A stretch of 64,000 nucleotides of DNA from Elusimicrobiota bacterium. GTDB lineage: Bacteria; Elusimicrobiota; UBA5214; JBBAAG01. The stretch lies in the NCBI GenBank assembly GCA_041658405.1, contig JBBAAG010000002.1, positions 1 through 64,000 of the forward strand, in the 5' to 3' direction. Made by a program: the position numbers and the translations under genes. The notes under the pieces were generated by a model. It had not been told where the DNA came from. It did not search any database and saw only the letters and a program-made list of their open reading frames with translations. Of the stretch, positions 1 through 7,641 are shown piece after piece; position 1 is the stretch's first letter, and each line of letters starts with the position of its first letter.

Positions 1-1528
1 CTGCGCGGCTTGAATATAGAAGTTCGTAGTTTGGGTCCTGTTTTATTGCTTCATTATAGTCGTCAATCGCGTTTTGGTATTTCTTTAGTTGGTAATAAGC
101 ATTCCCTCTTAATACCAACGCTTCAAATTTATGAGGAGTACGGTTAATTGCTAAAGTAAGATCCGGGATCGCGGCTTCATATTCACCGATCGCACAATAT
201 AATTCCCCGCGGTTTTTCAATGTTGAGGGGTATAGTTTTATGGATAAAGATTTGTTGTAGTCAATTAGCGCTTTGTCGTACATACCATCTTTAAAATACG
301 CTTTCCCCCGATAAGCCAATGCCAGCTCGTTATCCGGGTAATCTTTTAGCATCGTGTTCCACAGAGTATAACTATTAAACCACACTTTTGTCCTGCTGTT
401 TGACAATAATGAGAGGGTTATTGTGATCAATATACAGGTTATGATGATTACAGTAGTACCAAGTTTATTGTGAAAGGTTTTGTTTAAAAAACATTGGGTG
501 ATTAATAATAGTTCTGAGATCATCAGCGCTATTCCCGCCATTGTGAGGTACATTCTGTGGTCAGATATGGCTTGGACAACAAATATGTGTAATACCGGAA
601 AAATTGTTATGCCCGCAAATACTGCGCCAAAAAATATTAACCGGTCTTTTTTTGCTATGTAATAAATAAAATATATTATTGCTGGGACTATAATAACTGA
701 CAAAATATTATTTAATGAATTAGATGGGTATATACACGCCAGTTTTGTGGGAAGTATAATTTTTGAAAAGTATATGCTTAATTCATAAAAGGTTAAGCGT
801 AAATCAAACAAGCGGTTCTGGACGTTCATCATCTCCCGGGACATTCCTAAAGTTGTTATTGTAAATCCAGCCCAAGCCAGTGCGATTATGATAAACGGTA
901 TTTTATTGATTAACTGTTTAACCGCGAGTTTTCCTTCGCTATAAAAGTCTATCAAAACCAGCGCGAAGGGTATTGTAACAGCTAATGGTTTGGAGAGTAA
1001 CGCTAATAAAAATAGTGTATAACAAAAAATGTGGTAGGCCCGGTTCCCTTCACGTTTTTGTGTTGAGTAGTAAATTAATGTCAGTAAATAAAATGTAGTG
1101 TATACCAAGTCATCCTGCCCGGCAATCCACGCGACGGGCTGTACCTGCAACGGGTGTATCCCGAAAATGATACTTGTGAAAATAGCGAGAAAATAGTGTT
1201 TTGTAAGGACCATGGCAAAGATGAATATTAAAGCTGTATTCAACAGGTGCAGTATAAGGCTTACTGCGTGATATCCCCGCGGATTTAACCCGAAGAACTT
1301 GTATTGCACGGCATAGAGTATGTATGTTATAGGCCTGTACTCGTAGTTGATCGGGCTGGTGAATATGTGTTTAACAGAATTTAATGTTAAAGTTTGTATC
1401 GCCGGATTCTCTGTAACCAGTAAATTATCGTCAATATTCGTGAATTTATTGTTGAAGCTCGGATAAAATACAGCGGCGCATAATATTAGTATCAACGGTA
1501 AATAAAAAGCGTATTTGTTAATCATCAT
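1..1528 (-). CDS. GT-C (TMTC-like) membrane glycosyltransferase with C-terminal TPRs, partial
   Basis: The minus strand is open from an ATG at 1528 (or the next codon, 1525) to the left edge, 509 codons, so the 3' end is missing. The product begins with a hydrophobic segment followed by FTNIDDN, the acidic loop expected after the first helix of GT39/TMTC-type glycosyltransferases. About ten further hydrophobic segments and the loop HPLQVQPVAWIAGQDD follow. From about residue 400 it turns into TPR units (for example LAYRGKAYFKDGMYDKALIDY and ALVLRGNAYYQLKKYQNAI). This layout is known from bacterial TMTC-like proteins that transfer sugars from lipid-linked donors; the substrate here is unknown. 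It is divergent from the propeller gene at 1599. Confidence 0.85.
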   Translation of the reverse strand, partial: MMINKYAFYLPLILILCAAVFYPSFNNKFTNIDDNLLVTENPAIQTLTLNSVKHIFTSPINYEYRPITYILYAVQYKFFGLNPRGYHAVSLILHLLNTALIFIFAMVLTKHYFLAIFTSIIFGIHPLQVQPVAWIAGQDDLVYTTFYLLTLIYYSTQKREGNRAYHIFCYTLFLLALLSKPLAVTIPFALVLIDFYSEGKLAVKQLINKIPFIIIALAWAGFTITTLGMSREMMNVQNRLFDLRLTFYELSIYFSKIILPTKLACIYPSNSLNNILSVIIVPAIIYFIYYIAKKDRLIFFGAVFAGITIFPVLHIFVVQAISDHRMYLTMAGIALMISELLLITQCFLNKTFHNKLGTTVIIITCILITITLSLLSNSRTKVWFNSYTLWNTMLKDYPDNELALAYRGKAYFKDGMYDKALIDYNKSLSIKLYPSTLKNRGELYCAIGEYEAAIPDLTLAINRTPHKFEALVLRGNAYYQLKKYQNAIDDYNEAIKQDPNYELLYSSRA

Positions 1529-1598
1529 ACTTTTTATTATATAATAAAGGCTGACAATTTGCACTTAACCTTGCGTTTGTGTTGTTAAGAAACCTGGG

Positions 1599-3200
1599 TT
1601 GTTGTCGTATCAAAGGTATAATATCGTGTATCACAACAAGAGTAACAACAGAATGCTGTATCCGCCATTCATGCTTATAATGGCGTGTGTTGCTCGCTTG
1701 GTTGTCCTACTTGCGATAGTGGTGCCCTGCATACTCTTTTTTTTGACAGATTGGTTTATCCCCTGGGTAATATCTGTATGCCCGCCAATACAAAACATGG
1801 ATTATGCGAAGCTATCCTCCGCAATTATGTTTTTCAAGGCCGTTCATACCCTGCCATATTTTTGGCTGGCATTATTCTCAACAATTACGGTGAGTTACAT
1901 GTTTTCTTTATTTATCCGTACGGTATGGGAAAAGGCTGTTGTGTCTTCCGCGATACTTGGATTGGTAGCGTTTCATGCATACCGGTTAACATTCGACGGC
2001 GGGATTGTGTATTTACTATTACTGATACTGATATTTTTCTTAGGGCGTAAGGTCAGCGAGATTGACTGGTCAGCTAACCGGTTTGATGTGTTAATGAGAG
2101 TTTTATTATTCATCCCGTTTTTTGTTGAACTATTTATTCCCTCGCTTCTGTTGTATTACTGCGAAACTGTTGATAATGCTGTAGTGAAAAAAGTTTGTGT
2201 TTCCGCGAAAAAACTGAAACTTGTAATGCTGCTCTCGCTGATAGGCGCAAATGCCGTTATATTCACATTGTTTATGATTAAAAATGAGTACTCTAAAATT
2301 GTACCGGTGTATCCCGAAGTACAAAAACTTGCACCCGGGAATTTTTATTGTTTGGAACTGGACAAACAAAAGGAGCGTTTATATGCAAGTAAAACAGAGG
2401 CAAAAGTGTTGTACTCTTTTGACCTTAGAACTGAACCGTGTAAATATAACAAACTGGTGCTATTGACGCTGGAGTTTCAGGACCTCAGGTTTAATCCTGA
2501 AAGAAACGAATTGTACCACTGCGACCGGTTGTATGAACGGGTAACAGTGGTAGATTCAAATACGCTAAAAGTTAAACGGGTGTCAGAAAGTGTAGTTACC
2601 GGCGGGGGTAGCGCGAGGGTGGCGTTCGATAACGCGTCACGGACTATACTGGCAACACGCGAGAATGATGATGCGTGGGCGCTTAGCCTTGATTCATTAA
2701 CGCCAATCAGGAAGTTTGATAATTTCGGTGACCGTAACGAATGTATTGTTTATGACAGTAAAAACAAGCGGTATGTACTCACGTATTTCGAAAAATATCC
2801 GTATATAAGGTTTGTTTATCCTGCAAATTGGAAGGTAGAAGAAATTAATGTGCCGATGTGTCAGGGCGGAATTACAATCTCTGACGAGTTAAACGAACTT
2901 TACCTTGCTTTACCGAAAAATAAAAAAGTGTATGTGTATGATCTACGGACAATGAAATTTAAGCATAGGTTCAATGTTACTTTCGGAGTACGGCAATTGG
3001 CGTATGACAATATCCATAAGTTATTATTCGCACCAAGCGCGGTGTCGGGATATATGGATATTATCGATGTTATCAACAAAAAACTTGTCCGCAGAGTGTA
3101 TGCCGGCTATGCGTTGCGGGAGGTGTGTGTTTATCCGGAAAAACACTGGGTATTTATTTCATCAAAGGAAGACGGGGTTGGGAGAATACAATATCAGTAG
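1599..3200 (+). CDS. Membrane protein with C-terminal beta-propeller
   Basis: About six hydrophobic segments occupy roughly residues 20-235. The remaining 300 residues alternate short beta-like stretches of YncE/YVTN type (LELDKQKERLYASKT, RFNPERNELYHCDRLYERV, LAYDNIHKLLFAPSA), so an extracytoplasmic propeller tethered to an integral membrane domain is likely. The longest frame starts with TTG at 1599 without a clear ribosome site; the ATG at 1653 or 1671, immediately before the first membrane segment, may be the real start. The gene converges on the DUF2156 gene with only 3 bp between stop codons, and a 7-bp stem (3204-3220) lies at the junction. Ligand and function are not recognisable. Confidence 0.7.
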   Translation: MLSYQRYNIVYHNKSNNRMLYPPFMLIMACVARLVVLLAIVVPCILFFLTDWFIPWVISVCPPIQNMDYAKLSSAIMFFKAVHTLPYFWLALFSTITVSYMFSLFIRTVWEKAVVSSAILGLVAFHAYRLTFDGGIVYLLLLILIFFLGRKVSEIDWSANRFDVLMRVLLFIPFFVELFIPSLLLYYCETVDNAVVKKVCVSAKKLKLVMLLSLIGANAVIFTLFMIKNEYSKIVPVYPEVQKLAPGNFYCLELDKQKERLYASKTEAKVLYSFDLRTEPCKYNKLVLLTLEFQDLRFNPERNELYHCDRLYERVTVVDSNTLKVKRVSESVVTGGGSARVAFDNASRTILATRENDDAWALSLDSLTPIRKFDNFGDRNECIVYDSKNKRYVLTYFEKYPYIRFVYPANWKVEEINVPMCQGGITISDELNELYLALPKNKKVYVYDLRTMKFKHRFNVTFGVRQLAYDNIHKLLFAPSAVSGYMDIIDVINKKLVRRVYAGYALREVCVYPEKHWVFISSKEDGVGRIQYQ

Positions 3201-3203
3201 CCT

Positions 3204-4118
3204 CTATTGAATTTCAATAGTAAACTTTTCTACCATCTTTACCGGATGATAAGAAAGTTTTGCTTTTCTCAGTCCCGGGATTCCGAGGTCTTGCTCGCGG
3301 TTGATGTACTCATACTTACCCATGAGAGCGTGCTCACAAAAAAGGTTGTTCAATGCCTGGTATATCCCGTGGAAGCCTTTTTCTGCTTTTTCTATGTGCA
3401 CTATCGCGGTGGAGGGTTCTGTGGTTTCAGCAATGGTGAACCCCTGGATTTTATCGTCAATCATTATTACTCCGCCAAAGAGGTGAAGTTCGTGAAAGTG
3501 TTTGAGCAGTTCTGCGGTACAAATGTTTTCGTAATGAAGCGAGAGGTTGTCTTCACATTTGCGTTCTTTACACCATTTTTGTTGTAATGCCAAACATTCG
3601 TCCAGCTGCGCTGCGGTTTCCAATGCGCGGTATTCGTATTTATAACGTTTCTTGAACTGTAACACAAAATTCTTTTTTGAGTGGTACTTCTGTCCCTCAA
3701 GGTTTGTCAGGCTTGATACAAGGTATATATAATCGTCGTTGTCACGGTCATCCGTGATGTTAAACTTCCCTGATTTACGGAGTTCATACGCTATGTCATT
3801 TGTTACTGTAACAATCTCGCCGTTTATCTTCTGCGATTTGTAGTAGTCCAGGCAGCGGGTATATATATCAACAATCTTTCCGTCTGCATTCTCCTTCGGG
3901 CCGATGGGGGAGAACATGAACCGTTCGTTTTCGATTGTGCAGTCAAGGCATAGGTAGCCGTTAAGCAGTGCGGTGTTGATTTTCAGGGTGTCACGGTAAC
4001 CGTATAATATCCCAAGGGTCAACTCCGAAGGTTGGGGCTGGTATTTAAGCAGGTATGACAATACTTCGTCTTTCATCTCAAAACTTAACGGTATAAAATT
4101 AGGAAACTGCGGGATCAT
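3204..4118 (-). CDS. DUF2156 (phosphatidylglycerol lysyltransferase C-terminal-like) protein
   Basis: 304 residues with the double GNAT-like fold of DUF2156, the family containing the soluble catalytic domain of MprF-type aminoacyl transferases. The characteristic C-terminal block YINREQDLGIPGLRKAKLSY is present, preceded by the GNAT-like strand GGVIMIDDKIQGFTIAE. There is no membrane segment, so it corresponds to stand-alone cytosolic members whose substrate is mostly unknown. Aminoacylation of a lipid or small molecule is a family-based guess. It lies 18 bp downstream of the Cys-rich mini-gene on the same strand, so co-transcription is likely. Confidence 0.75.
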   Translation of the reverse strand: MIPQFPNFIPLSFEMKDEVLSYLLKYQPQPSELTLGILYGYRDTLKINTALLNGYLCLDCTIENERFMFSPIGPKENADGKIVDIYTRCLDYYKSQKINGEIVTVTNDIAYELRKSGKFNITDDRDNDDYIYLVSSLTNLEGQKYHSKKNFVLQFKKRYKYEYRALETAAQLDECLALQQKWCKERKCEDNLSLHYENICTAELLKHFHELHLFGGVIMIDDKIQGFTIAETTEPSTAIVHIEKAEKGFHGIYQALNNLFCEHALMGKYEYINREQDLGIPGLRKAKLSYHPVKMVEKFTIEIQ

Positions 4119-4136
4119 TTATGCGTTCTTCAAATA

Positions 4137-4388
4137 CTATTTAATTTTCTTTGGTTTGCAGAGGTGTGACGCGTCAATCGCAGTGCGTCCGCAGCTGTTG
4201 CATATATATGCCAATTCTTTTACTTTATCATTGCATAGGTGGCGGATTGTCGGAATCATTGCACCGCACCAGTCACATTTTTCGGTATGTTTATCCGTAG
4301 GGACGCACATATGCCCGCCGTCTTTTGTTTTGCAATTACACGTAGGACATACGTGTTTGTGGGTAGTATTAACTTTTTTTGTTGCCAT
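4137..4388 (-). CDS. Small Cys-rich zinc-ribbon-like protein
   Basis: 83 residues with three similar Cys/His clusters: CPTCNCKTKDGGHMC, CDWCGAMIPTIRHLC and CNSCGRTAIDASHLC. Each has the form CxxC, 10-12 residues, then H(x)C, which suggests up to three small metal sites, probably zinc. The rest is lysine-rich and there is no signal or membrane segment, so it should be cytosolic. The repeating spacing makes a real gene far more likely than chance despite the short length. It sits between the lipocalin gene (24 bp) and the DUF2156 gene (18 bp), all on the minus strand. Function unknown. Confidence 0.7.
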   Translation of the reverse strand: MATKKVNTTHKHVCPTCNCKTKDGGHMCVPTDKHTEKCDWCGAMIPTIRHLCNDKVKELAYICNSCGRTAIDASHLCKPKKIK

Positions 4389-4412
4389 AAATTTACCAGG
4401 CCCTTCCTTAAT

Positions 4413-4949
4413 CTATTTTTCCGGATGTTCGGTTTTTTCTATTTTATTGAGATCAAACCCTATGGTGGTTAGTTTGTTTAATATTTCAGTATACTTTAGT
4501 TCATCCATTTTGGGTGTACGGCTTAGGATCCACAAAAACCGGCGTTTGGGTTCGCTTACCACCGCGTATTCATAATCTTTGCCTAAATCAATTACCCAGT
4601 AATCCCCGGCGAACGGCCAGAAGAAGGTTACTTTAAGTTTTGTCGGGATATCCTTGTTAGGTATCCATGCAGTACCGGTGATTGAAGAAGGTTTCCCTGC
4701 TATTGAACCTTTATTAGCGCGGTTTACTACTTTTATTTTGCCGTTAGGTAATAACGTATATTCTGCTGTTGCGGCGTAAAGATTTTTCTGGAAACTATTA
4801 GGGTATTTCGCAATTTCGTACCATAATCCCAGGTACCGCGAAAGTTCTAAACTAGGGACGGTTTCTAACGGTTTAACTGTTGCGGATACTGCTAAAGTCG
4901 GTACCGTTAAAATAGAAAGTGCCAGTATCAACCTAATAGTTCTTAACAT
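4413..4949 (-). CDS. blc: Bacterial lipocalin (Blc-like)
   Basis: 178 residues with an N-terminal signal peptide (LILALSILTVPTLAVSA). The lipocalin signature GLWYEIAKYPNSFQ follows at about residue 46. The second conserved block PFAGDYWVIDL...YAVVSEPKRRFLWILSRTP is typical of Blc/ApoD-like proteins, which bind lipids or fatty acids in the cell envelope. E. coli Blc is a lipoprotein, but no lipobox cysteine is visible here, so this copy is probably soluble in the periplasm. A ribosome site (GGAG) and a good sigma-70-type promoter lie upstream. It is the first gene of a minus-strand trio. Confidence 0.88.
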   Translation of the reverse strand: MLRTIRLILALSILTVPTLAVSATVKPLETVPSLELSRYLGLWYEIAKYPNSFQKNLYAATAEYTLLPNGKIKVVNRANKGSIAGKPSSITGTAWIPNKDIPTKLKVTFFWPFAGDYWVIDLGKDYEYAVVSEPKRRFLWILSRTPKMDELKYTEILNKLTTIGFDLNKIEKTEHPEK

Positions 4950-5005
4950 ATGCTTTATTTCTCCATTTCATTTTGTTTTCTTTATGTTCTATCATACAAG
5001 ACTGT

Positions 5006-5034
5006 ATTATACATACAATGCATCAATAAATCAA
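5006..5034 (-). promoter_or_regulatory. Sigma-70-type promoter for lipocalin gene
   Basis: On the minus strand TTGATT (5029-5034) and a perfect TATAAT (5006-5011) are separated by exactly 17 bp and point towards the lipocalin start at 4949, leaving a leader of roughly 50 nt. It is divergent from the sigma-54-type promoter of the first M23 gene. Confidence 0.6.
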
Positions 5035-5063
5035 GAGGGACTATAGACAGGTTCTTTACACAA

Positions 5064-5083
5064 AAGTGTGCAAAGTGTGCAAA
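5064..5083 (+). repeat. Direct repeat AAGTGTGCAAA x2 upstream of first M23 gene
   Basis: Two overlapping copies of AAGTGTGCAAA (5064-5074 and 5073-5083) lie about 90-110 bp upstream of the sigma-54-type core. The second M23 gene carries a similar pair (5875-5896). The position suits an enhancer site for a sigma-54 activator, but that is inference. Confidence 0.5.
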
Positions 5084-5143
5084 AATTCGGGTATAGTATA
5101 CAGTTATTCTAGGAGTTAAATGATATAATTAATCGACGCTAAA

Positions 5144-5157
5144 GTGAATATATTCAC
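5144..5157. promoter_or_regulatory. Perfect palindrome GTGAATATATTCAC
   Basis: A 14-bp perfect palindrome ends 14 bp before the sigma-54-type -24 element of the first M23 gene. It could be an operator or activator site. The second copy has a different inverted repeat (ACAATA/TATTGT at 5944-5959) further upstream. Confidence 0.35.
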
Positions 5158-5171
5158 AGTTGCTCCATGTA

Positions 5172-5187
5172 TGGCATAAATATTGCA
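5172..5187 (+). promoter_or_regulatory. Sigma-54-type promoter, first M23 gene
   Basis: TGGCATAAATATTGCA has the invariant GG (5173-5174) and GC (5185-5186) with exactly 10 bp between them, the -24/-12 geometry of RpoN promoters. The predicted transcript start is near 5198, which places the in-frame ATG at 5191 outside the message and supports the ATG at 5242. The better-matching sister site lies at 6013-6030. Confidence 0.75.
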
Positions 5188-5241
5188 ACAATGGTTGTTC
5201 GAGAAACAAAAAGAAACTGGAAAGAAAGAAGGAGAAAGAAA

Positions 5242-5727
5242 ATGAAAAGTTTAAGAGTCGTTCTGGTAGCAGCCTTAGCATTAGCAATAGCAGCGCCGTC
5301 AGCGTTTGCATGGTATCTTTATTGGCCAACAAGCGGACGTATCAGCAGCGTAGTTGGCTGGAGAATCTGTCCTTTCCATGGCCGTGAATATCATCCCGGT
5401 ACAGACATTGCAGCGCCCGGTGGACGCCGGATTGGTTCAATCGCAGCGGGTAGAGTTACTTCAGCGGGTTGGGCAGGCGGATACGGGAAATCAGTGAATA
5501 TGAGCCACGCAAGCGGATATACAAGCCGGTATTCACATATGAGCTCAATCTCAACACGTCGCGGTGCATATCTTGCATCAAAAGGTAAAGTTGGTGCAGT
5601 AGGAACGACCGGCAGCAGCACTGGTAACCATCTTGATTTCGGGATCAAAAGATATGGTTCAGTAAAGGCGCCGAGATGTTCTAAAGGGCAGTATAAAACA
5701 GCCGGAACAAGAATATATCTCCGGTAA
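5242..5727 (+). CDS. Secreted M23/LytM-family protein, copy 1
   Basis: 161 residues. A signal peptide (MKSLRVVLVAALALAIAAPSAFA) is followed by a single LytM domain. Seen: the HxxxD zinc motif as YHPGTDIAAP, the catalytic-region histidine in RYSHMS, and GNHLDFGI where the family normally has HxH. The third zinc ligand is therefore Asp instead of His, so activity may be altered or lost. Family members are peptidoglycan endopeptidases. Two cysteines (RICPFHG and KAPRCSK) could form a disulphide. The start follows an AAGGAG ribosome site and is supported by the sigma-54-type promoter. About 85% identical by eye to its neighbour at 6084; the leader is identical in both. A strong terminator follows. 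Confidence 0.9.
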   Translation: MKSLRVVLVAALALAIAAPSAFAWYLYWPTSGRISSVVGWRICPFHGREYHPGTDIAAPGGRRIGSIAAGRVTSAGWAGGYGKSVNMSHASGYTSRYSHMSSISTRRGAYLASKGKVGAVGTTGSSTGNHLDFGIKRYGSVKAPRCSKGQYKTAGTRIYLR

Positions 5728-5755
5728 TAAGATAGAATAAGTTAGTTAACGAAGG

Positions 5756-5791
5756 CTCCCTTGGTTGAAGAAACCAAGGGAGTTTTTGTTT
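5756..5791 (+). terminator. Rho-independent terminator after first M23 gene
   Basis: An 11-bp stem CTCCCTTGGTT / AACCAAGGGAG around a short A-rich loop is followed by TTTTTGTTTG. Nearly the same hairpin follows the second M23 gene. Confidence 0.9.
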
Positions 5792-5874
5792 GTATAGCAT
5801 TAAAGGTAGTTAAAGTAATTCAACAGTTGTATTGAAAATATGTATAGAGCATACTGTAGAATATCGTGCAATAC

Positions 5875-5896
5875 AAGTGTGAAATAAGTGTGCAAA
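5875..5896 (+). repeat. Direct repeats AAGTGTGAAAT / AAGTGTGCAAA upstream of second M23 gene
   Basis: Two tandem 11-bp units (5875-5885, 5886-5896) match the pair at 5064-5083 and are followed in both loci by ACAGTTATTCT (5901-5911 here; 5100-5110 in the first copy). They lie about 120-140 bp upstream of the sigma-54-type core. The rest of the 5728-6083 spacer holds the terminator of copy 1, an inverted repeat at 5944-5959 and the promoter; no gene is visible. Confidence 0.5.
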
Positions 5897-6012
5897 TTAC
5901 ACAGTTATTCTGCTAAACCGACAAAACATTATTTTTAGCCATCACAATATTTGTATTGTAATATAATCAAAATAACGATAATTGCGGTATACCCCACCCA
6001 CTCTTTTGTGTA

Positions 6013-6030
6013 TTGGCACGAATATTGCAA
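6013..6030 (+). promoter_or_regulatory. Sigma-54 promoter, second M23 gene (near-perfect consensus)
   Basis: TTGGCACGAATATTGCAA matches the RpoN consensus TTGGCACG-N4-TTGCW at every specified base. GG (6015-6016) and GC (6027-6028) are 10 bp apart. Predicted transcript start is near 6040, about 44 nt before the ATG at 6084. No sigma-54 AAA+ activator gene is in the window. Confidence 0.9.
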
Positions 6031-6083
6031 CAATGGTTGTTCGAGAAACAAAAAGAAACTGGAAAGAAAGAAGGAGAAAGAAA

Positions 6084-6563
6084 ATGAAAAGTTTAAAGAT
6101 CGCCTTGGTAGCAGCGTTAGCATTAGCAGTAGCAGCGCCGTCAGCGTTTGCATTATATTGGCCGGTGTCAGGACGTATCAGCAGCATAGTCGGCTGGAGA
6201 ATCTGTCCTTTCCATGGCCGTGAATATCATCCTGGTACAGATGTCGCAGCGCCTAGCGGGCGGAGAATCGGTTCAATAGCGGCAGGAAGAGTAACATCAG
6301 CGGGTTGGAACGGCGGATACGGGAAATCAGTGAGTATGAGCCACTCAAGCGGGTATACAAGCCGGTATTCACATATGAGCTACATCTCAACACGCCGCGG
6401 TGCATATCTCTCAGCAAAAGGTAAAGTCGGTAATGTCGGAACGACAGGTAGCAGCACTGGTAACCATCTTGATTTCGGGATTAAGAGATATGGTTCAGTA
6501 AAGGCGCCGAAATGTTATAAAGGGCAGTATAAGACAGCCGGAACAACATTGTATCTAAGATAA
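6084..6563 (+). CDS. Secreted M23/LytM-family protein, copy 2
   Basis: 159 residues, a tandem paralogue of the gene at 5242. It has a signal peptide (MKSLKIALVAALALAVAAPSAFA) and one LytM domain with YHPGTDVAAP, RYSHMS and GNHLDFGI. It therefore shares the unusual HxD in place of HxH and the same two cysteines. The two genes share an identical 5' leader of more than 60 nt plus the first codons, and near-identical terminators, while coding regions differ mainly at third positions and in scattered surface residues. This points to recent duplication with maintained control. Expected role: export and cleavage or binding of cell-wall peptides, induced under a sigma-54 regime. Confidence 0.9.
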   Translation: MKSLKIALVAALALAVAAPSAFALYWPVSGRISSIVGWRICPFHGREYHPGTDVAAPSGRRIGSIAAGRVTSAGWNGGYGKSVSMSHSSGYTSRYSHMSYISTRRGAYLSAKGKVGNVGTTGSSTGNHLDFGIKRYGSVKAPKCYKGQYKTAGTTLYLR

Positions 6564-6596
6564 TAAATGCTTAAGTTGTTAAGAAGTTTTACAAGG

Positions 6597-6632
6597 CTCC
6601 CTTGGTTAAGAAAACCAAGGGAGTTTTGTTTG
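6597..6632 (+). terminator. Rho-independent terminator after second M23 gene
   Basis: CTCCCTTGGTT / AACCAAGGGAG stem with a T-rich tail, the twin of 5756-5791. It lies inside the longest reading frame of the next gene, which argues for a downstream start for that gene. Confidence 0.88.
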
Positions 6633-6644
6633 CCAATATTTATG

Positions 6645-7580
6645 TGGAGTATGATTTTATCAGGTATATCATGGATTAACGCTGAAGATATGGGAAACGT
6701 AAACATTAAAAGTTATATTAAAAACGATACCATTCTATCCATAACAATAGAATGTCCAAAGAAATATAATCAAAAAGAAGTTGTAATCTGCAACGGAGAT
6801 AAAACTTTGTATTCTTCTAATTTCACAAAAATCAGCGGGACATCAACAGTTATATCCGCAGAAATACCATATCCTGTGCGTTCACTAAAATACGAACCTC
6901 TGAAAGTGTACATTTCAAGCGCTTTAGCGGGAACAATAGATTATCTTAAGCTACCCTATGAGTATGTAAATGCAAAACCTTTAAGGTACATCAAGAATAT
7001 CCGCGAATTTGAGAAACAGGATGCTATAAATCCGCCGGAGGAAGGTTTAATACTATTTCTTGGTAGTTCAAGCATTACCCGCTGGAAGAGTGTGTATGCT
7101 GATATGTCACCGTTAAAAGTTCTCAACCGCGGGTTTGGCGGATCACGGAGCGATGACTTACTTCAGTATTTCAATCGCGTGGTTTTGCCGTATAACCCAA
7201 AAACTATTGTGTATTACGAAGGCGATAATGATATTGGCGGTGGAAAAACTCCGGAGCAGTTACTGAATAATTTTAATGAATTTGTTAACCTTACCCGCAA
7301 GCATATACCCGGGTGCAGTAAGATCTTTTTTGTTTCAATAAAACCAAGCCCGGTACGTGAAAAAACATGGCTTAACTCGCAAAAAGCTAATCAACTAATA
7401 CTGGAGTATACAAAAACAACAGTGGATGTTGAGTTCATAGATATTACGGCTGTTATGTTTGATAAAAATGGGAAACTGCGTACGGATATTTTTGCTAAAG
7501 ATAACTTGCATATGAATGAAAAAGGGTATGAACTCTGGGCCAGTATTATAAAACAAAGGTTGTTGGGATTAAATAAGTAA
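6645..7580 (+). CDS. SGNH/GDSL-type hydrolase, secreted
   Basis: The frame is open from 6567, but its first codons run through the M23 terminator, so I place the start at the ATG at 6645 (TTG 6630 is the alternative). A short hydrophobic leader (MWSMILSGISWINAED) suggests export. Residues up to about 125 form an extra beta-rich N-terminal domain. The SGNH domain follows: block I LFLGSSSITRW (nucleophile Ser), block II NRGFGGS, block III YYEGDND and block V KDNLHMNEKGYELW with the Asp/His pair. Such enzymes are esterases or deacetylases of surface polysaccharide or lipid; the substrate is not predictable. Expression could come from M23 read-through or its own promoter. Confidence 0.82.
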   Translation, partial: WSMILSGISWINAEDMGNVNIKSYIKNDTILSITIECPKKYNQKEVVICNGDKTLYSSNFTKISGTSTVISAEIPYPVRSLKYEPLKVYISSALAGTIDYLKLPYEYVNAKPLRYIKNIREFEKQDAINPPEEGLILFLGSSSITRWKSVYADMSPLKVLNRGFGGSRSDDLLQYFNRVVLPYNPKTIVYYEGDNDIGGGKTPEQLLNNFNEFVNLTRKHIPGCSKIFFVSIKPSPVREKTWLNSQKANQLILEYTKTTVDVEFIDITAVMFDKNGKLRTDIFAKDNLHMNEKGYELWASIIKQRLLGLNK

Positions 7581-7641
7581 CCGGCTTCCCTGTTCCTGGT
7601 AATTAGAAATATTCCTGTAAAATTTTATATAATAAGATGTT

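Noticed and set aside
480..662. Plus-strand 60-codon frame at the left end
   Set aside because: It lies antisense to a clear GT-C/TPR coding region on the minus strand and has no recognisable features.
5191..5241. In-frame ATG extending the first M23 protein by 17 residues
   Set aside because: It lies upstream of the transcript start predicted from the sigma-54 core, and the ATG at 5242 has the ribosome site and directly begins the signal peptide.
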